A stretch of DNA of 35,708 nt from Anaerolineae bacterium. GTDB taxonomy: Bacteria; Chloroflexota; Anaerolineae; Aggregatilineales; Phototrophicaceae. The stretch covers positions 1 through 35,708 of the forward strand of contig JAEURA010000052.1 of assembly GCA_016789005.1 (NCBI GenBank), in the 5' to 3' direction. This document shows positions 1 to 8,394 of the stretch, in pieces. The notes under the pieces were generated by a model. That model had not been told where the DNA came from. It worked only from the letters and a program-made list of their open reading frames with translations, and searched no databases. Position 1 is the first letter of the stretch; every line of letters begins with the position of its first letter. Made by a program: the position numbers and the translations under genes.

Positions 1-677
1 AGCGTCACGATGAACAGCACGACCGCCGTCACCAGCGCCAGCGGCGTCAGCTTGACAAAAGGGATCGGGTTGAGTTGAGTCCAGTCGAGGATGTTCGCCA
101 GCAGAGTCAGGGTGACCCCCGTCAGGGCAATCGTCCCCTGCCAGACAAAGCCCAGAGAACGGATCAGCTTGCGGCTGACCAGGATCGCTCCTGCGATCAC
201 CAGCACATATCCGTAGCCATAGTAGGCAACCATGAACGCGCCAGGTTCCACCACGAGGTTCGCGCCGGAATCGCTGAGTTCCAGGCGGGCGGCGGCGACA
301 AACTGGGCGCGAAAGGCGTCCGACAGCAGGATGGCAATACACACAATGGGGACGAGCGTCATTGCCGCAAAACGACCGCGCGTGAGGAGCGCCTCTTTCC
401 CGGTGAACTGGAACGCCAGGAGAAGCCATAAGATGGGGATTGGCGTCATGGCGACGTGTTCAATGCAAAACCAGCGCAGGGCAGTGTTCAGGTCCCGGCT
501 CGCCAGTTCGAAGGCATTTGCCAGAATCCACAGCGATCCACAGCCCAGCAGCAGCGAGCCTGTTCCCGCTGTCGCGCGGATTTCACGCAGACGCCAGCGC
601 GTATAGGCAAAAAGCGCTACGGCGACGGCGATCAGCACGAGGAGCAGACTATAAAGGGATTGAGAGGAATTTAGCAA
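1..677 (-). CDS. Membrane sensor, N-terminal 7TM region (probable histidine kinase), 3' end outside window
   Basis: The leftward frame stays open from a TTG at 677 to the window edge, giving 225 codons. AGAGG lies 7 nt before the TTG, which decides the start; I see no ATG or GTG as well placed. The translation has about seven hydrophobic segments, beginning SLYSLLLVLIAVAVALFAY. It contains SLWILANAFELAS and, after the third segment, LLLAFQFTGKEALL. The W-x(5)-FE and F-TG signatures are typical of the histidine kinase N-terminal 7TM domain (HisKA_7TM family). By family knowledge this domain precedes a PAS, HisKA/HATPase or GGDEF output module, but none lies inside the window, so the output is inferred. 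A promoter candidate sits about 165 nt upstream. Confidence 0.72.
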   Translation of the reverse strand, partial: MLNSSQSLYSLLLVLIAVAVALFAYTRWRLREIRATAGTGSLLLGCGSLWILANAFELASRDLNTALRWFCIEHVAMTPIPILWLLLAFQFTGKEALLTRGRFAAMTLVPIVCIAILLSDAFRAQFVAAARLELSDSGANLVVEPGAFMVAYYGYGYVLVIAGAILVSRKLIRSLGFVWQGTIALTGVTLTLLANILDWTQLNPIPFVKLTPLALVTAVVLFIVT

Positions 678-842
678 GGGACTGCCTCTTCTAAGCCGAC
701 CACAGATCAATGTAGAGTCCCGGTGTTTCGCAGGGTGTGTCGGGCAGCGCGCTATCGCGGGTGCGCCTCAAGAATCACATCAATCCGGCATATGGCGACT
801 CGCCCAGCTTACCCGCACGATTCTATGTGCTCTGACCCCGCG

Positions 843-871
843 TTTATACTCGCTTTGAGGCAATATAACAA
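843..871 (-). promoter_or_regulatory. Candidate sigma70-like promoter for the 7TM sensor gene
   Basis: On the minus strand a -35 TTGTTA (866-871) and a -10 TATAAA (843-848) are separated by 17 bp. The expected transcript starts near 836 and has a leader of about 160 nt before the TTG start at 677. The promoter lies just past the terminator of the upstream giant gene, as expected for an independent unit. Apart from the terminator I see nothing else in the 305-base gap 678-982. Confidence 0.45.
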
Positions 872-905
872 GTTTGGCAGCATGAAAATAATGTGAAAAT
901 GAAGA

Positions 906-970
906 CGCCCACCGGATTTCTGACCCCTTCGCCGACGTAGTGACAGGGGGGATCAGAAACCCGATGGGCG
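906..970 (-). terminator. Intrinsic terminator of the giant dockerin gene
   Basis: A long hairpin lies just after the stop codon at 983. On the plus strand CGCCCACCGG-TTTCTGACCCC (from 906) pairs with GGGG-TCAGAAA-CCG-TGGGCG (ending at 970), with a few bulges. Reading leftward, the arm is followed by a T-rich tract (TTCATTTTCACATTATTTTC). This is the layout of a rho-independent terminator. Confidence 0.75.
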
Positions 971-982
971 CGGGAAGATCGA

Positions 983-3900
983 TCAGGGCGCTGCTCCGGA
1001 GAGACCGAAGTTGAGCGCCAGCAGCGAAAAGTCCAGGATGGTCACGCGGCTGTCGTTGGTGAAGTCGGCGCGAGCATCATATCCCGCATCACCGACAGAC
1101 TGCCCGAACGCCTGTGCCAGGATGGAGAAATCGGTGATGTTGACGACATTGTTGTCGTTGGCGTCGCCTTCCAGCAGCGTGCCCAGGATGACGACATTAT
1201 CGCCCGCCATCAGCACCGTCGAGACGACGTTCGCCAGCGTGTGACTGCCCTTGACCCAGATGGTGACTGCCCCGGTCGGCAGCCCCTGGACGGTGAAACC
1301 GCCGCTTGGGTCGGTCGTCACCAGCGCATCGAACAGGACTGCTCCGTCGCTCTGCTGCTTGATCACGACGTGCAGTGTCGTCACCCAGCGCGGGTCTGGC
1401 GCGTTCCCATGCCCCTGAAGCGTCGCCGACAGGCTGCCCTGGGCGATCCCGTCCAGGGTGAAATCGACGCCGGCGACATCTGGGACTGCGGCGCTGACCG
1501 TGACCGGCGTCGCGCTGCCGCCGCCCGCTGCTTCCTGCCACCATTCCTTCACGTAGAACGGCGATCCACCCGTGCAGGGTGTTGGTCCGCCGGCGGCGAG
1601 CGTATATGCGGTTTCCAGCGGCAAACCGGGGAACAGGTACGCGCCGAAACCGTCGGTGCAGGCGGTCTGCACTTCGATGCCGGAATCCAGCGTGACGGCG
1701 ATGAAGGGCAGAAGGGCGGCGGTCTGATTGTCGCGGACGACGCCGGAGATTGTCCCGGCGGTCGTCAGCACCACATCGACCCCGGTCTCGACCGGCGCTT
1801 CAGGCGTCAGAAGGATCGGCGCGGCATCGGCGTAGAAGGCTTCGACGTAGCTTTCACCGCCGCAGTCGAGGTCGCCACCGGCGCGGACGACGAAGGGCTG
1901 ATTGAAGGGCAAGCCGGGGAGCGTATACTGCCCGCTCGCGTCGGTGCAGGTGCTGATGCTATACCCGCCGAATTCTGCGCTGACGCTGACGTTCGGGATC
2001 GGATCGCCCGGAGCGAGTGGACCCGCCGCGCCGGCAGGGGCAGGCGCCGGTGGTTCGGTGATTGTGCCTTCGACGCTGCCGCCGACCTCCAGCGTGAAAT
2101 GGATACCGGTGAGGTGCGGCGCTGCCGCCGTCGAGATGACCGGCGTTGCGGCCGCCGTATCCGGCGCTTCCTGCCACCATTCGGGCGCATAGATCTGCGT
2201 CTCCCCCGGGCAGATACCGCTTTCTCCCGCGCCGGCGCGGACGATCAGCGGCGTGTCGAACGGGACCGAAAGGATGTAAGTGCCGTCCGCCCCGGTACAC
2301 TGCCCATAGCCGCCGTCAGTCTCGACGCTGACGTTCGCCAGAGGGACGCCCAGCGCGTCGGTGACGACGCCGGAGATCGTCCCGCCGGTGCTGAGCGTGA
2401 AGTTCGCGCCGGTCAGGTCGGGCGTGGCGGCGGTCAGTGTCACAGCGGTGGCGTCCATTTCGGAGGTGCGTTCCAGCCACCATTCCTGCGTGTAGTTGGT
2501 CGCGCCGCCGCACCAGTTGTTGCTGCTTCCGGCATAGAATTTGAAGGCGAGCGGGTGCGCTGCTGTGGAGAGCGGCACAAAGGGAACGGTGTAATACCCC
2601 TGGGCATCGGTGCAGGCTCCCAGCCAGGCATCGAGGAAGCCGACGTTCAGGTTGGCGAGCGGATTGCCCGCCGTGTCCGTCACTCGCCCGCTGATCGTGC
2701 CCGCGCCGCCGACGGTGAAGTCGATGTTCGGCGTGACCGCGCCGGCAGTGACCACGACGGGCGTGAGGTCGCTGAGATAGAAGGCGTCGTCATAGTACAT
2801 CCGCCCGTAGTGATCGCCGACGACATCGACGCGAACCTGCCCCGCCGCCAGCCCGGTGATGCTGTAGGAGCCGTCTGGAGCGGGTTCGACGCTGGCGATC
2901 TGCTGGTAGTTTCCGAGCGTGTAGACCTCGACCGCCAGCCATCCAGACCAGCCGGTCAGCGGCGTGACGCCGTCGCTCTGGTAAAGCTGCCCGCTGATGC
3001 TGCCGCCAGGTTCCAGTGTGAAGTTGACGTCCGTTTTCGTGGGCGCCGCCGTCGTCAGGGTGACCAGATCGGCTTCGGCATAGGTCCTCTTTTCCTGCCA
3101 GAATTCCTGGGCGAAGGTCCCGCCGCCGCACCAGTTGTTCGCGCCGCCCGCCGAGACGCGGAAGGCGACGTCCAGCGGCACGCCGGACAGCGACCAGTCG
3201 CCGTTGGCGTCCGTACAGACCCCGTGACCGCTTCCTCCGGTATCGACATTGACCAGGATGTTCGGCAGCGGCGCGCCGCCGGGACCGGTCACCACGCCGC
3301 TGACCGTCCCGCCCGGCGCCAGGGTGAAATCGGCGGTCAGGTCGCGGAAGGCTGGGGTGAAGGTGATCATAGTCGCCTGGTCGGATTGCAGCGCCTCCTG
3401 CCAGTATTCGAAGGCGTAGACGGTGGTGTTGCCGCAGCCGTTCCACTGTCCGGGTCCGCCGGATTGCACGGGGGACGGTGAGACGATGGTGAAGGGCACG
3501 TTCAGGTAGTCGATGATCGCCGTGTATTCGCCGTTGGCGTCGGTGCAGATACCCAGACCGGTGAAGGGGTAGAAGAACTGCACGCTGATGTCCGGGATCG
3601 GGTCGCCTGTCGCGGCGTCGCGCACCGTGCCGTGAACCGTGCCCGCGGCGTACGACGTGAAGTCGATGCCGGAGATGTCGGGAACAAGGTCGGACAGGAC
3701 CAGCACGGTCGCTTCTTCAGGCGTCGGGAAGCCCGGATAGTACTGCCAGGCGAAGTAGACGCTGCCACCAGCGCACGATCCGCCTGCTCCCACGCGGTAT
3801 GACCCCTCCGGCAGTCGAAGCACGTAATCGCCGCCGGCATCAGAGCAGACAAATACGCCGGAGTTCGTCCATTCTCCGTTCGGCATGAGCGCCTGCGCGC

Positions 3901-6900
3901 CCACCAGGACCTTCGCCGCCGGCTGTGTCGTGTCGCCGTCGGCGATGTGACCGGAGATCGTCCCGCCCAGCCCCAGGGTGATGTCGATGCCGCCAATGTT
4001 GGGCGAGGCGGTGGTTGGCGAAATCGGCGTGGCATACTCCTCGAAGTAAACGTCCTGATAGTATTCCTCGACGAACTGCTGATTTGGGCAGCCGCCCCAC
4101 TGCACGCCGCCGGCGCGAATCTTGTACGGCGCGTTCAGGGGCATGCCGGAGAGCGTGTAGGAGCCGTCGGGGTTCGAACAGGTTCCGTAGCCGCCAGGCT
4201 GTGTATCGACCGGCACGCCGCCCTGCGGGGCGCCCCCCTCGTCGCGGACCACGCCGCTGATCGAGCCTCCCGGTTCCAGGGTGAAGTTGATGTTCGTCGG
4301 ACCGGGTACGCCGCTGGTGAGCATGATCAGGTCGGCGAGGTGCCAGTACTGCTTCTCCTGCCAGAATTCCTGGGCATACAAGCCGCCGCCGCACCAGCTG
4401 CCGCCGCCGGCGCGGACTCTGAAGCCGATCCCATAGGGCAGTCCGCCGATCTCGTAGTGCCCGCTGGCGTCCGTGCAGACGCCGAAGCCGTAGCCGTCGA
4501 AGTCGGCGCTGACGTTGGCGTTGACGAGCGGCGCGCCGGTAGTCTGGTCGGTGACGACGCCGGAGACGGTCCCGCCGACTTCCAGCGTGAAGGTGATACC
4601 CGTGACATCCGGCGCGGCGGCGGTGGCGGTGACCGGCGTGGCGGCGCCGACATCTCCCGCTTCCTGCCACCACTCCTGGAGGTAGCTCTGCGGTCCGCCC
4701 TGGCAGAAGTTGTTGCCGCCAGCGCGAATCTTGTAAGGCACATCGCGCGAGACCACCAGCGTATAGTGACCGTTGGCGTCGGTGCATCTGCCCATGCCGC
4801 CCTGCTCGGTATCGACGCCGATGTTCGCCAGCGGCGTGATCCCGTCGGCGGCGTAGACCGTCCCGCTGATCGTCCCGGCGGGCGCGAGCGTGAAGATGAT
4901 GCCCTGGCGGTTCGGTTCTGCCAGCGTCAGGGTGATCACGGTCGCCTGTGCCTCGTCGGGCACGTTGTCGTACCATTCGCGCGAGAAGTGACCGTTGTCG
5001 CCCCCGCCGCACCAGCTTTGACCATCGGCATAGGCGAAGATCTTGAAGGGCACATTCAGCGGAATGCTGTGAAGCGTGAATACGCCATTTGCATCGGCGC
5101 AGTGACCGAAGGGCAGGTTCAGTCCGACGTTAGCATAGGGGACTGGCGTGACGCCATCCTCTTCGTAGACGACGCCGCTGATCGAGCCGCCGGGGTCCAG
5201 GGTGAAGTCGATGCCGGTGACAGATGCGCCGACGCTGACGACGACCGGCGTCGCATTCTGATAGCCGGTCTCCAGGTAGTATTCGTCCGCCCATCCGATC
5301 CCGGAGGCAGCGACCTTATAGGTTCCGGGTGGCACGCTGAGCGTGTAATGCCCATTCGGATCGGTCTGCGTGCCATTGATGGGCTGGTTGCTGGCGTAAT
5401 CGTTGGCTCGCACCTGAACGCCGGAGAGGGGAGTCGTCCCATCCGTCTGGTAGACCGTCCCGCTGATCGTCGGCGCCACCTCCAGGGTGAAGGTGATGCC
5501 GGTGATGTCCGGCGCGGCGTCCGTCAGGGTGATCGGCGTGGCGGCGTTTTCGTCAGGTGTCTCCTGCCAGAATTCCCGAAGCAGGTTCTGCGCTCCGCCT
5601 CCGCAGTGGTTGAACCCGCCGGACTGTATCTTGTAGGGCACGTTCAGCGGCATATGCAGCAAGTACTGACCGTTGGAATCGGTGCACTGGCTGATGTTCG
5701 TGCCGTAGACGTTGACGTTCATGTCGGCGATAGGCGTCACGCCGTCCGCCTCGTACACCGTGCCGGAGACGATCCCGCCATGATCGAGGGTGAAGTCAAC
5801 CCCGGTCATGGTCTGCCCGGCGCTCAGCGTGATCAGTGTGGCACTGTCCCACAAGATGCCCGCCTCGTCGTAGAGTTCCAGGACGTAGTCGCCTCCCCAA
5901 CCGCGCGCCCGGTAGGTGGCGGCGGGCAGCCCCTCGACCATGTAGCTGCCGTCCGGGTTGACGTTGCCCCAGAACATCGGTCCGTTGTTGATAGTCATGA
6001 TGTCGACCCACGCCCCGGAAGTGATCGGTGTGACGCCGTCGCTCTCGTAGACGTGCCCGCTGATGCTCGCGCCAAGGTCCAGGGTGAAGTTGATGCCGGT
6101 GATCTCATACTGCGCCGGCGCAATCGTCAGCAGCGTCGCCTGACCGTAATTTGGCGTCTCCTGCCAGAATTCCTCGAGGTAGCCAGCCGGACTCTGACAG
6201 CCTGCAAACGGCGACGCGGACACCCGCGCCGGCGTGTTGAAGGGGATGCCGTACAGGTGATACTGACCGGCGGCGTCGGTGCATTTGCCGCCGACATCCT
6301 GCCCGGGGATCTCCGCCCAGACGTGGATGTTCTGGATCGGCAGCCCGGTGATCGCGTCCGTCACGGTTCCCGAAATGACGCCACCCGGTTCCAGGGTGAA
6401 GTCGATCCCCGATTGGGTAGGAGCCCCGACCGTCAGGGTGATCGGCGCCGCGCTCGCTATGACCGGTGTCTCCTGCCAGTACTCGCGCAGGTAGCTCACC
6501 TGAGGAGGACACACGGAGTTGTTTTCGGCGTTCACGATGATGGGGACGCCGAACGGTAAATAGGGCAGGGTGTAGCTGCCGTCAGGCTGCGTGCAGACGC
6601 CCGGACCGTGCTGACCATTGACGCTGTATCCGATGTGAATGCCCCCCAGCGGCGCGCCCGTCGTTTGATCGGTGACGATGCCGCTGATCGTGCCGTTGGC
6701 ATCCAGGGTGAAATCGACGCCGGTTCGCTCCATCTGCCCGGCGCTGACGCTGACCGGCGTGGCGGACGCAGCATTCGGCGCGTTGTTATACCACTCCTGC
6801 TGGAACGCCAGACCATTGGCGCACCAGCCTCCGCCGCCGGCGTAGACTTTGACGGGGGTGTCCATCGGCACATTCCAGATGTTGAACTCACCGCCCGGTC

Positions 6901-7420
6901 CTGTGCAGACGTTCATGCCGATCTCGTCCGCCCGCACGTTGACGTTCTCCAGCGGGGTCAGTCCGTCGGCGGCGTAGACCGTCCCGCGGATCCACCCCGA
7001 CGGATCGAGCGTGAAGTTGATGCCGGTTGTCGTCGCGCCAACCGTCACCACAAACGGATCTGCGCCCGACCAGAACAGCCCGGACTCGTCATAAAACTCG
7101 TTGACGCGGTCCGGGTAGGCGCCCATCGCACCGTAGGTCCCGGCGGGCAGGTCGATGCTCCATTCGCCGAGTCCGTTGGTGATGGCGGGCGAACCGGGGA
7201 CATCTACGAAATCGGGGTAGGTGTAAATCCATATGCTCGCCCCGCTGATCGGCGTGATGCCGTCAGATTCGTAGACCATGCCGCCGGCTGTGCCGGTGGT
7301 TTGCAGCGCCGCCGAGGCATCCAGATGAGTGAGGGTCGCCAGCGCAGGCGACGCCAGAAGGAGTGTAAGAACAAGTACGGAAAACGAAGACACTAAAAAC
7401 AGCCGACGTCCGGGGAGCAT
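983..7420 (-). CDS. Giant secreted multi-repeat protein with C-terminal dockerin (2145 aa)
   Basis: Residues 1-29 form a Sec signal peptide ending ASPALA. Residues about 45-1993 hold 19 tandem units of about 103 residues. Each unit opens like TISGxVYxxDGxTPL, carries a CTDANGxYTL-like turn, and ends with a variant of ATPVTLTxxxPDxTGIxFTLExGG. They resemble the carboxypeptidase-regulatory-like (transthyretin-type) beta-sandwich family. Fifteen units carry a conserved cysteine pair (GxCTDxNG and NxWCGGG); units 1, 5, 7 and 15 lack it. A divergent 20th domain (1994-2083) precedes a dockerin (2084-2145) with two calcium-loop motifs, GDANDNNVVNITDF and ADFTNDSRVTILDF. There is no catalytic domain, LPXTG or membrane anchor, so a structural, adhesive or scaffold-bound role is inferred. 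Start: ATG at 7420 with GGAGGGTGA upstream. It is the last gene in the leftward run and has its own terminator. Confidence 0.9.
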   Translation of the reverse strand: MLPGRRLFLVSSFSVLVLTLLLASPALATLTHLDASAALQTTGTAGGMVYESDGITPISGASIWIYTYPDFVDVPGSPAITNGLGEWSIDLPAGTYGAMGAYPDRVNEFYDESGLFWSGADPFVVTVGATTTGINFTLDPSGWIRGTVYAADGLTPLENVNVRADEIGMNVCTGPGGEFNIWNVPMDTPVKVYAGGGGWCANGLAFQQEWYNNAPNAASATPVSVSAGQMERTGVDFTLDANGTISGIVTDQTTGAPLGGIHIGYSVNGQHGPGVCTQPDGSYTLPYLPFGVPIIVNAENNSVCPPQVSYLREYWQETPVIASAAPITLTVGAPTQSGIDFTLEPGGVISGTVTDAITGLPIQNIHVWAEIPGQDVGGKCTDAAGQYHLYGIPFNTPARVSASPFAGCQSPAGYLEEFWQETPNYGQATLLTIAPAQYEITGINFTLDLGASISGHVYESDGVTPITSGAWVDIMTINNGPMFWGNVNPDGSYMVEGLPAATYRARGWGGDYVLELYDEAGILWDSATLITLSAGQTMTGVDFTLDHGGIVSGTVYEADGVTPIADMNVNVYGTNISQCTDSNGQYLLHMPLNVPYKIQSGGFNHCGGGAQNLLREFWQETPDENAATPITLTDAAPDITGITFTLEVAPTISGTVYQTDGTTPLSGVQVRANDYASNQPINGTQTDPNGHYTLSVPPGTYKVAASGIGWADEYYLETGYQNATPVVVSVGASVTGIDFTLDPGGSISGVVYEEDGVTPVPYANVGLNLPFGHCADANGVFTLHSIPLNVPFKIFAYADGQSWCGGGDNGHFSREWYDNVPDEAQATVITLTLAEPNRQGIIFTLAPAGTISGTVYAADGITPLANIGVDTEQGGMGRCTDANGHYTLVVSRDVPYKIRAGGNNFCQGGPQSYLQEWWQEAGDVGAATPVTATAAAPDVTGITFTLEVGGTVSGVVTDQTTGAPLVNANVSADFDGYGFGVCTDASGHYEIGGLPYGIGFRVRAGGGSWCGGGLYAQEFWQEKQYWHLADLIMLTSGVPGPTNINFTLEPGGSISGVVRDEGGAPQGGVPVDTQPGGYGTCSNPDGSYTLSGMPLNAPYKIRAGGVQWGGCPNQQFVEEYYQDVYFEEYATPISPTTASPNIGGIDITLGLGGTISGHIADGDTTQPAAKVLVGAQALMPNGEWTNSGVFVCSDAGGDYVLRLPEGSYRVGAGGSCAGGSVYFAWQYYPGFPTPEEATVLVLSDLVPDISGIDFTSYAAGTVHGTVRDAATGDPIPDISVQFFYPFTGLGICTDANGEYTAIIDYLNVPFTIVSPSPVQSGGPGQWNGCGNTTVYAFEYWQEALQSDQATMITFTPAFRDLTADFTLAPGGTVSGVVTGPGGAPLPNILVNVDTGGSGHGVCTDANGDWSLSGVPLDVAFRVSAGGANNWCGGGTFAQEFWQEKRTYAEADLVTLTTAAPTKTDVNFTLEPGGSISGQLYQSDGVTPLTGWSGWLAVEVYTLGNYQQIASVEPAPDGSYSITGLAAGQVRVDVVGDHYGRMYYDDAFYLSDLTPVVVTAGAVTPNIDFTVGGAGTISGRVTDTAGNPLANLNVGFLDAWLGACTDAQGYYTVPFVPLSTAAHPLAFKFYAGSSNNWCGGATNYTQEWWLERTSEMDATAVTLTAATPDLTGANFTLSTGGTISGVVTDALGVPLANVSVETDGGYGQCTGADGTYILSVPFDTPLIVRAGAGESGICPGETQIYAPEWWQEAPDTAAATPVISTAAAPHLTGIHFTLEVGGSVEGTITEPPAPAPAGAAGPLAPGDPIPNVSVSAEFGGYSISTCTDASGQYTLPGLPFNQPFVVRAGGDLDCGGESYVEAFYADAAPILLTPEAPVETGVDVVLTTAGTISGVVRDNQTAALLPFIAVTLDSGIEVQTACTDGFGAYLFPGLPLETAYTLAAGGPTPCTGGSPFYVKEWWQEAAGGGSATPVTVSAAVPDVAGVDFTLDGIAQGSLSATLQGHGNAPDPRWVTTLHVVIKQQSDGAVLFDALVTTDPSGGFTVQGLPTGAVTIWVKGSHTLANVVSTVLMAGDNVVILGTLLEGDANDNNVVNITDFSILAQAFGQSVGDAGYDARADFTNDSRVTILDFSLLALNFGLSGAAP
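1442..7288 (-). repeat. Tandem array of 19 coding units, about 308 bp each
   Basis: The DNA coding for the repeat domains recurs at about 300-320 bp. Segments such as CAGGGTGAAGTCGATGCC and CTGCCAGAATTCCT reappear in many units. The unit boundary is the conserved coding block for FTLExGG-TISG. The units differ in sequence, so this is an old array rather than a fresh amplification. Boundaries are given from the protein repeat edges. Confidence 0.85.
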
Positions 7421-7432
7421 TCGTCACCCTCC

Positions 7433-7458
7433 CCCCGCCGCTGACCGGCGGGGTCAGC
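7433..7458 (-). promoter_or_regulatory. Two mutually exclusive hairpins next to the giant gene's ribosome binding site
   Basis: Perfect 8-bp arms CCCCGCCG (7433-7440) and CGGCGGGG (7446-7453) form one stem. Perfect 7-bp arms GCTGACC (7440-7446) and GGTCAGC (7452-7458) form another that shares the same bases, so only one can form at a time. The structure sits 12 nt upstream of the giant gene's ATG and abuts its GGAGGG ribosome binding site. It may tune translation or weakly terminate the upstream operon; no T-tract follows, so terminator function is doubtful. Confidence 0.4.
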
Positions 7459-7522
7459 ACGCAAACGAATTTCATTGTTTCAATTTTAGTTGCGAAACAG
7501 ATGTCGGCGGTAGTGAAATCTG

Positions 7523-8332
7523 TCACGAATCGCCAGATGTCGTCACCACGAAGCGGTGGCGGCGGATGAACGTCGTCGTCGCCGTCAATGTCACTACGCT
7601 GAAGCCCGGTCCTGCCGCGTCATCGTTGATCGTCTCGACCTGCCCCGGATAGGTGTGAATCTGATACCAGCTGCTCAGCGCGCTGGCGTACAGAATGCCA
7701 TCGCGATAGGTCTCGGTATCCTGATGCACATGCCCGAAGAACACCCCGCGCAGACGATGACGCGCGGGCAGCAGGGCGGCGTGAAAGGCGTCGCCGTTCT
7801 CCATGCTCATGTAGTCGTCCCACCAGGGGATGCCAACCTTCAGGGCGTTGTGATGCACCGCCACCACCAGCGGGCGCGGATCGTCGGGGCGGCACTGCTC
7901 CGCCAGCCAGGCGAGCTGGGCGTCGCTCACCCGCCCGCGCGGCTCCTGCGCCGGGCGGGTGCTGTCCACGCAGACCACCTGCACGCCGTTGACCTCGAAG
8001 GCAGTGTCGCAGGTTTCACGCGGTTCGATGCCGAGCAGGTGGCGCTGAAAGCCGGTCAGGCTGTCGTGGTTGCCGGGCAGGTAGTGGACCGGGTAAGGAA
8101 TCTGCCCCAGCAGATCGCGCGCCGCTGCGTAGGCGCGCTCGTCCGGGTCATAGACCACATCGCCGGTGTGCAGCACAAAATCGGGGGTGAAGGGCAGGCG
8201 CTTCAGCGTCGCCACCAGCGCCCGCGCCCCTGCCAGCGGCGTGTGCGGCGCTTCGGGCACGCTGTAGGCGGGATCGTGCGAAAGGTGTGTGTCGGTAATG
8301 TGGACGAAACGCAGCAGGATGGGCGAAGTCAT
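7523..8332 (-). CDS. Calcineurin-like metallophosphoesterase (CpdA-like), 269 aa
   Basis: The protein carries the full metallophosphoesterase set: D14-x-H16 in HITDTHL, GD58 in HTGDVVYD, GNHD at 87-90, VHHN in the middle, and GHVH near the C-terminus. These residues ligate a two-metal centre. Length and layout match the class III cyclic-nucleotide phosphodiesterase/Icc-like group, so a phosphodiester or phosphomonoester substrate is likely, but the actual substrate cannot be read. There is no signal peptide, so it is cytosolic. ATG at 8332 has AGGAG 8 nt before it. It lies 62 nt after the presumed polysaccharide enzyme in the same direction and is probably the distal gene of that operon. Confidence 0.85.
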   Translation of the reverse strand: MTSPILLRFVHITDTHLSHDPAYSVPEAPHTPLAGARALVATLKRLPFTPDFVLHTGDVVYDPDERAYAAARDLLGQIPYPVHYLPGNHDSLTGFQRHLLGIEPRETCDTAFEVNGVQVVCVDSTRPAQEPRGRVSDAQLAWLAEQCRPDDPRPLVVAVHHNALKVGIPWWDDYMSMENGDAFHAALLPARHRLRGVFFGHVHQDTETYRDGILYASALSSWYQIHTYPGQVETINDDAAGPGFSVVTLTATTTFIRRHRFVVTTSGDS

Positions 8333-8394
8333 GGGGGCGGCTCCTGAATCAACCGGTCGCGCCCCCTATTGTAGTGGACTTTCACCGTCGCGGG

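Noticed and set aside
1241..3481. Plus-strand open frame of 746 codons opposite the giant gene
   Set aside because: It is antisense to the clear repeat protein. It is Arg/Asp-rich without any domain, and arises from GC-rich codon use in the repeat array.
3947..6559. Plus-strand open frame of 870 codons opposite the giant gene
   Set aside because: Same reason. It reflects the repeating DNA, has no fold-like pattern and no ribosome site.
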